DNA from: Perilla frutescens
Lineage: Eukaryota; Streptophyta; Magnoliopsida; Lamiales; Lamiaceae
Assembly (NCBI GenBank): GCA_026008535.1
Contig: BRKX01000006.1
Coordinates: 6,532,501 to 6,596,500 of the forward strand
DNA length: 64,000 nucleotides
Reading direction: 5' to 3'
Below are positions 60,410 to 64,000 of the stretch, in pieces. A model generated the notes under the pieces. It was not told the DNA's origin and did not search any database. It saw only the letters and a list, made by a program, of their open reading frames with translations. Each line of letters begins with the position of its first letter. Position 1 is the stretch's first letter. Made by a program: the position numbers and the translations under genes.

Positions 60410-63400
60410 ATGCAAGTTATATCACATTAAATGCATTCACACATTGTACAAAAATGATAATTAAAATCCAAAAAATAATGTTTATTTTTAAGTTTATTTA
60501 TTGAAAAATGATTATCCCCATTTTTTATATGAGTGAAAAATCATAAAAAAAATACACAAATCACAAAAAAAAGCACCCGTGTTAACGAAAATAAATGCAC
60601 CAGTTGCATTAAAATCTAAAAAATAATTTTAATTTAATGGTATATTTTTTGAAAAATAGTCATCCCATTTTTTATATGAAGGAAACTCATTAAAAAAAAT
60701 ACACAAATCACAAAAAATAAATTAAAGTAAAGAACTCGTGTCAACGAAGCTAAATGCACTAGTTGCATTAAAATTTTTTAAAAATAATTTTTATTTATAA
60801 GTTTATTTTTTGAAACATAATCATCCCATTTTTTTATCTGAAAGAAAACAATATCTCGAATCTAATTAAAATTAAAATCACAAAAAAAAATCACACAAAT
60901 CACAAAAATAAAAATAAAAATCAAAGACTTGTATCTATGAAACAAAATGCACTTGTTGCATTAAAATCTGAAAATTAATTTTTATATAATAGTTTATTTT
61001 TGAAAAATAATTATCTTATTTTTTATAAGAAGGAAAACAGTATTTGGGTGCGAAATGCATAAAAATGAATCTTAAACCCTAATGTACTCGTTTTATTGGA
61101 GGAACCGGGTGCATTTGGACTCATTTTCTTGAACTCGGGTGCAATTTGGACCCTTTTGGAGGAACCGAGTGCATTTGGACTCGTTTTATTGGATTCAGGT
61201 GCAATTTGCACCCCGTTTTGCAGAAAACGTGTGCAAATTATGCACACATTAATGATAATTATCTCATTTAATTTGAATATCAATACATGTATCTAATTCA
61301 ATATAATATATTTGATAATAGTATGAAACATAATACAAAATAACATATGTAATACAAATATGAAACATATTTGAAAATATATAATGTAGAATAATGGGTT
61401 ATTGGTAGGATCTTGTTAAACAATTTGACATGTTATTGCGTTTGATGTTATTATATTACATTTTATTCTTAGACATGTAATTTTGAATAATGTCACATAT
61501 TATTTGAAATTGTGTTTCATGTGGGAAATGTTATTTTGAATTACATTCATGTTATTATATATTAAATACACACATAATAACATACTAATATGAACATAAT
61601 AACACGAACTAAATACATCCGTGTCAATGAAACTAAATGATCAAATGCACTAAAATCTAAAAAATAATTTTTATTTATCAGTTTATTTTTTAAAGTTAAT
61701 TATCATATTTTTATATAAGCGGAAACGGGATCTCGGATCTAATTAAAATTAAAATCACAAAAAAATAACACACGAATCACAAAATAAAATAAATCAATGA
61801 CCCGTATATATGAAACTAAATGCACTCACTGTATTAAAATGCGAAAAATATTTTTTATTTATTAGTTATTTTTGAAAATTAATTATCTCATTTTTTACAT
61901 GAAGAAAAACAGTATCCTAGGCAAATGCATAAAAATGGGTCCTAAACCCTAAACACAGGAACCGAGTGCAATTGGATTCATTTTCTTGGACTCGAGTGCA
62001 ATTTGCACCCGTTTTGCACAAAACGTGAGCAAATTTATGCACACTTTAATGTTAATTCTTTTTCAGATTTTAATGCATTCGGTCATTTATGAGGTTCCAC
62101 ATTGGAACTAAATTACTGAATGCATTAAAATTTGAAAATGAATTTTTATTTTTTTATCAGTTTATTTTTGAAAAATAGTTAATTATTACATTTTTATATG
62201 ACGGAAAACTGTATCTCAGGTCTAAAGAAATGCATGAATCACAAAAAAAAGTACCCGTGTTCACCAAACTAAATGCACCCGTTGCATTAAAATCTTAAAA
62301 TAATTTGTATTTATAAGTTCATTTTTTAAAAATAATTATTTAATTTTTTATATGAAGGAAAATAGTATCTCTAGTCTAATTAAAATTAAAATTACAAAAA
62401 AATACATGAGTTACAAAAAAAGAAAAGAAATTGAAATTAAAGCATTCGTGCCAACAAAACTAAGTACACCCGTTGCATTAAAATCTAAAAATTAATTTTT
62501 ATTAATAAGTTTATTTTTTTTTTAAATAATTATTCAATTTTTTATATGAAGGAAAACAATATCCCTGGTCTAATTAAAAATAAAATTAAAAAAAAAAATC
62601 ACTCCTGTCAACGAAACTAAATGCACCCTTAGATTGAAAACGGGTGAGAAATGCTTAAAAAGGGGCTCGAAACCCTAAACCCTAATGTACCCGTTTGGAG
62701 GAAATTGGGTACATTTGGACTCATTTTCTTGGATCTGGGTGCAATTTGAACCCGTTTTGGGAAAATCGGGTGCATTTGTACTCGTTTTCTTGGATCCGGG
62801 TGTAATTTGAACACGTTTTGGGGAAAATGTGTGCATATTATGCCCTCATTAATGTTAAATTATCCCGTTTAATTTGAATATCAATTCATGAATTTAATTC
62901 AAAATAAAATATTGATAATAACATGAATTATAATACAAAATAACATACGTAATAAATATATGAAACATATTTGAAAATATATAATGTATAATAATAGGTT
63001 GTTGGTAGGATCTTGTTAAACAATTTGACATGTTATTAATTGTGTTTGATGTTATTATATTACATTTTGTACTTAGACATGTTATTTTGAATAATGTTAC
63101 ATGTTATTATCTTAAATTATGTTTCATGTGAGAAATGTTATTTTGAATTATGTTCATGTTATTATAATATGTTTAATGCTATTATATTAAATGTTATTTT
63201 GAGTAATATTTACATGCTATTATCTTTTATAATAATTTGTTGCTATTATGATTTTTCATGATTGACAAACATGAAATGATATTTGCATTAACTTTTCACA
63301 TAATTAACTTCTTCCAATATATATAAGTTTCTATCATATTTAAATTAATTTTGTGCACCTCTAATATTAGTTTTAAAATTTAATTTATTTTTTCCATAAT

Positions 63401-64000
63401 TGTTTTCTTCAAGAAAAAACGTGATTGGATTTGGAGAAAAAAGTGTACACAATAATAATACTATTTATTCATACATGAATCCAAAAATAAAAATAAGTGC
63501 ATTCGTTGCATTAAAATCTAAAAAATAATTTTTATTTATAAGTTTATTTTTTGAAAAATAATTATCCAATTTTTATATGAAGGAAAACAATACCTCCGGC
63601 CTAATTAAAATACAATTAAAAAAATTAAAACTAAATCACCCATGTCAACGAAACTAAATGCACCCTTACATTGAAAACAAATGCATAAAAAGGATCATAA
63701 ACCCTAATATAACCGTTTGGAGGAAATCGAGTGCATTTGGACTCGTTTTTTTGGATCGGGGTGCAATTTGAACCTATTTTGGGGAAATCGGGTGCTTTTG
63801 AACTCGTTTTCTCGGATTCATCCTTTTCTGAGAAATCTTGACCTGTCTCGGGTGCATCTCTATTTAAAAAAAATCACGCACATTATCGGGTGCATCAATT
63901 TTTGAGAAATCACGACCCGGGGGAAAAATCCATTTCCGACATACATCGACCCCTATCGGTTTATCATTTTTTTGAGAAATCTTGATTCGTCTCTGGTGCA
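60410..64000. repeat. higher-order tandem repeat array, continues past the window
   Basis: Three module types alternate. A is an AT-rich unit of about 145-190 bp marked by gcattaaaatct(a)aaaa, with copies near 60463, 60609, 60769, 60961, 61650, 61836, 62128, 62287, 62477 and 63510. B is a GC-richer block of roughly 30-bp units (gggtgcatttggactcgtttt, gggtgcaatttgnaccc) at about 61085-61250, 61960-62045, 62690-62840 and 63710-63830. C is a roughly 300-bp block at about 61260-61600 and 62860-63170. C recurs with an offset near 1600 bp. No coding potential is supported. Confidence 0.7.
62670..62685 (+). repeat. interstitial telomere-like motif
   Basis: aaaccctaaaccctaa, two and a half plant telomere units, at the head of a B module. 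Single aaaccctaa units head the other B modules (about 61075 and 63697), and a two-unit variant occurs at about 61944. Confidence 0.75.

Overview
The window is plant nuclear DNA, most likely from a eudicot. It shows intron-rich genes with GT-AG borders, long AT-rich spacers full of (ATT)n, (AT)n and (CA)n tracts, a chromovirus LTR retrotransposon primed by initiator Met-tRNA, and plant-specific protein families (AHL, B3, plant GRF finger, DUF1985, ARID-HSP20). The sequence alone does not fix the species. Gene models were assembled by hand from splice consensus, phase and domain continuity; no transcripts were available.

Layout. 1-0.7 kb: coding-like remnant on the minus strand. 0.7-23.4 kb: AT-rich spacer holding two copies of a tRNA-derived SINE (6.2 and 11.3 kb), two small related coiled-coil genes (7.6 and 13.3 kb) and a GRF-finger/coiled-coil/transmembrane gene (17.8 kb). 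23.5-36.7 kb: a gene with three B3 domains whose fourth coding intron holds a complete 10.3-kb Ty3/gypsy chromovirus (25754-36087) with apparently identical 2495-bp LTRs and target duplication GTAAT. The element's gag-pol frame is broken by one TGA at the protease active site, and the third B3 domain of the host gene carries two stops. 37.5-40 kb: two blocks rich in GGTATACC palindromes around an AT-rich core with tandem repeats. 40.9-44 kb: a six-exon DUF1985-linker-Ulp1 gene on the minus strand with five in-frame stops and one frameshift, but an intact Ulp1 protease domain. 47-56.1 kb: an apparently intact ARID plus HSP20-like chromatin protein gene. 58.1-58.9 kb: an intronless AT-hook (AHL) gene on the minus strand. 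60.4-64 kb: a higher-order tandem repeat that runs off the window.

How the genes relate. ARID and AHL look functional. Both families bind AT-rich DNA in chromatin, and the two genes lie tail to tail about 2 kb apart. The other protein genes belong to fast-turnover plant families (B3/REM-like, GRF, DUF1985-Ulp1, small coiled-coil proteins), and two of them are visibly broken.

The most unusual signal is in the retrotransposon. Its LTR carries twelve roughly 40-bp modules, nearly all of which can form a small hairpin. The first seven share one stem. The last five keep the spacer but use another stem, with a compensatory pair change and mostly GNRA-type loops. A further set of roughly 40-bp hairpin modules lies in the untranslated leader before gag.
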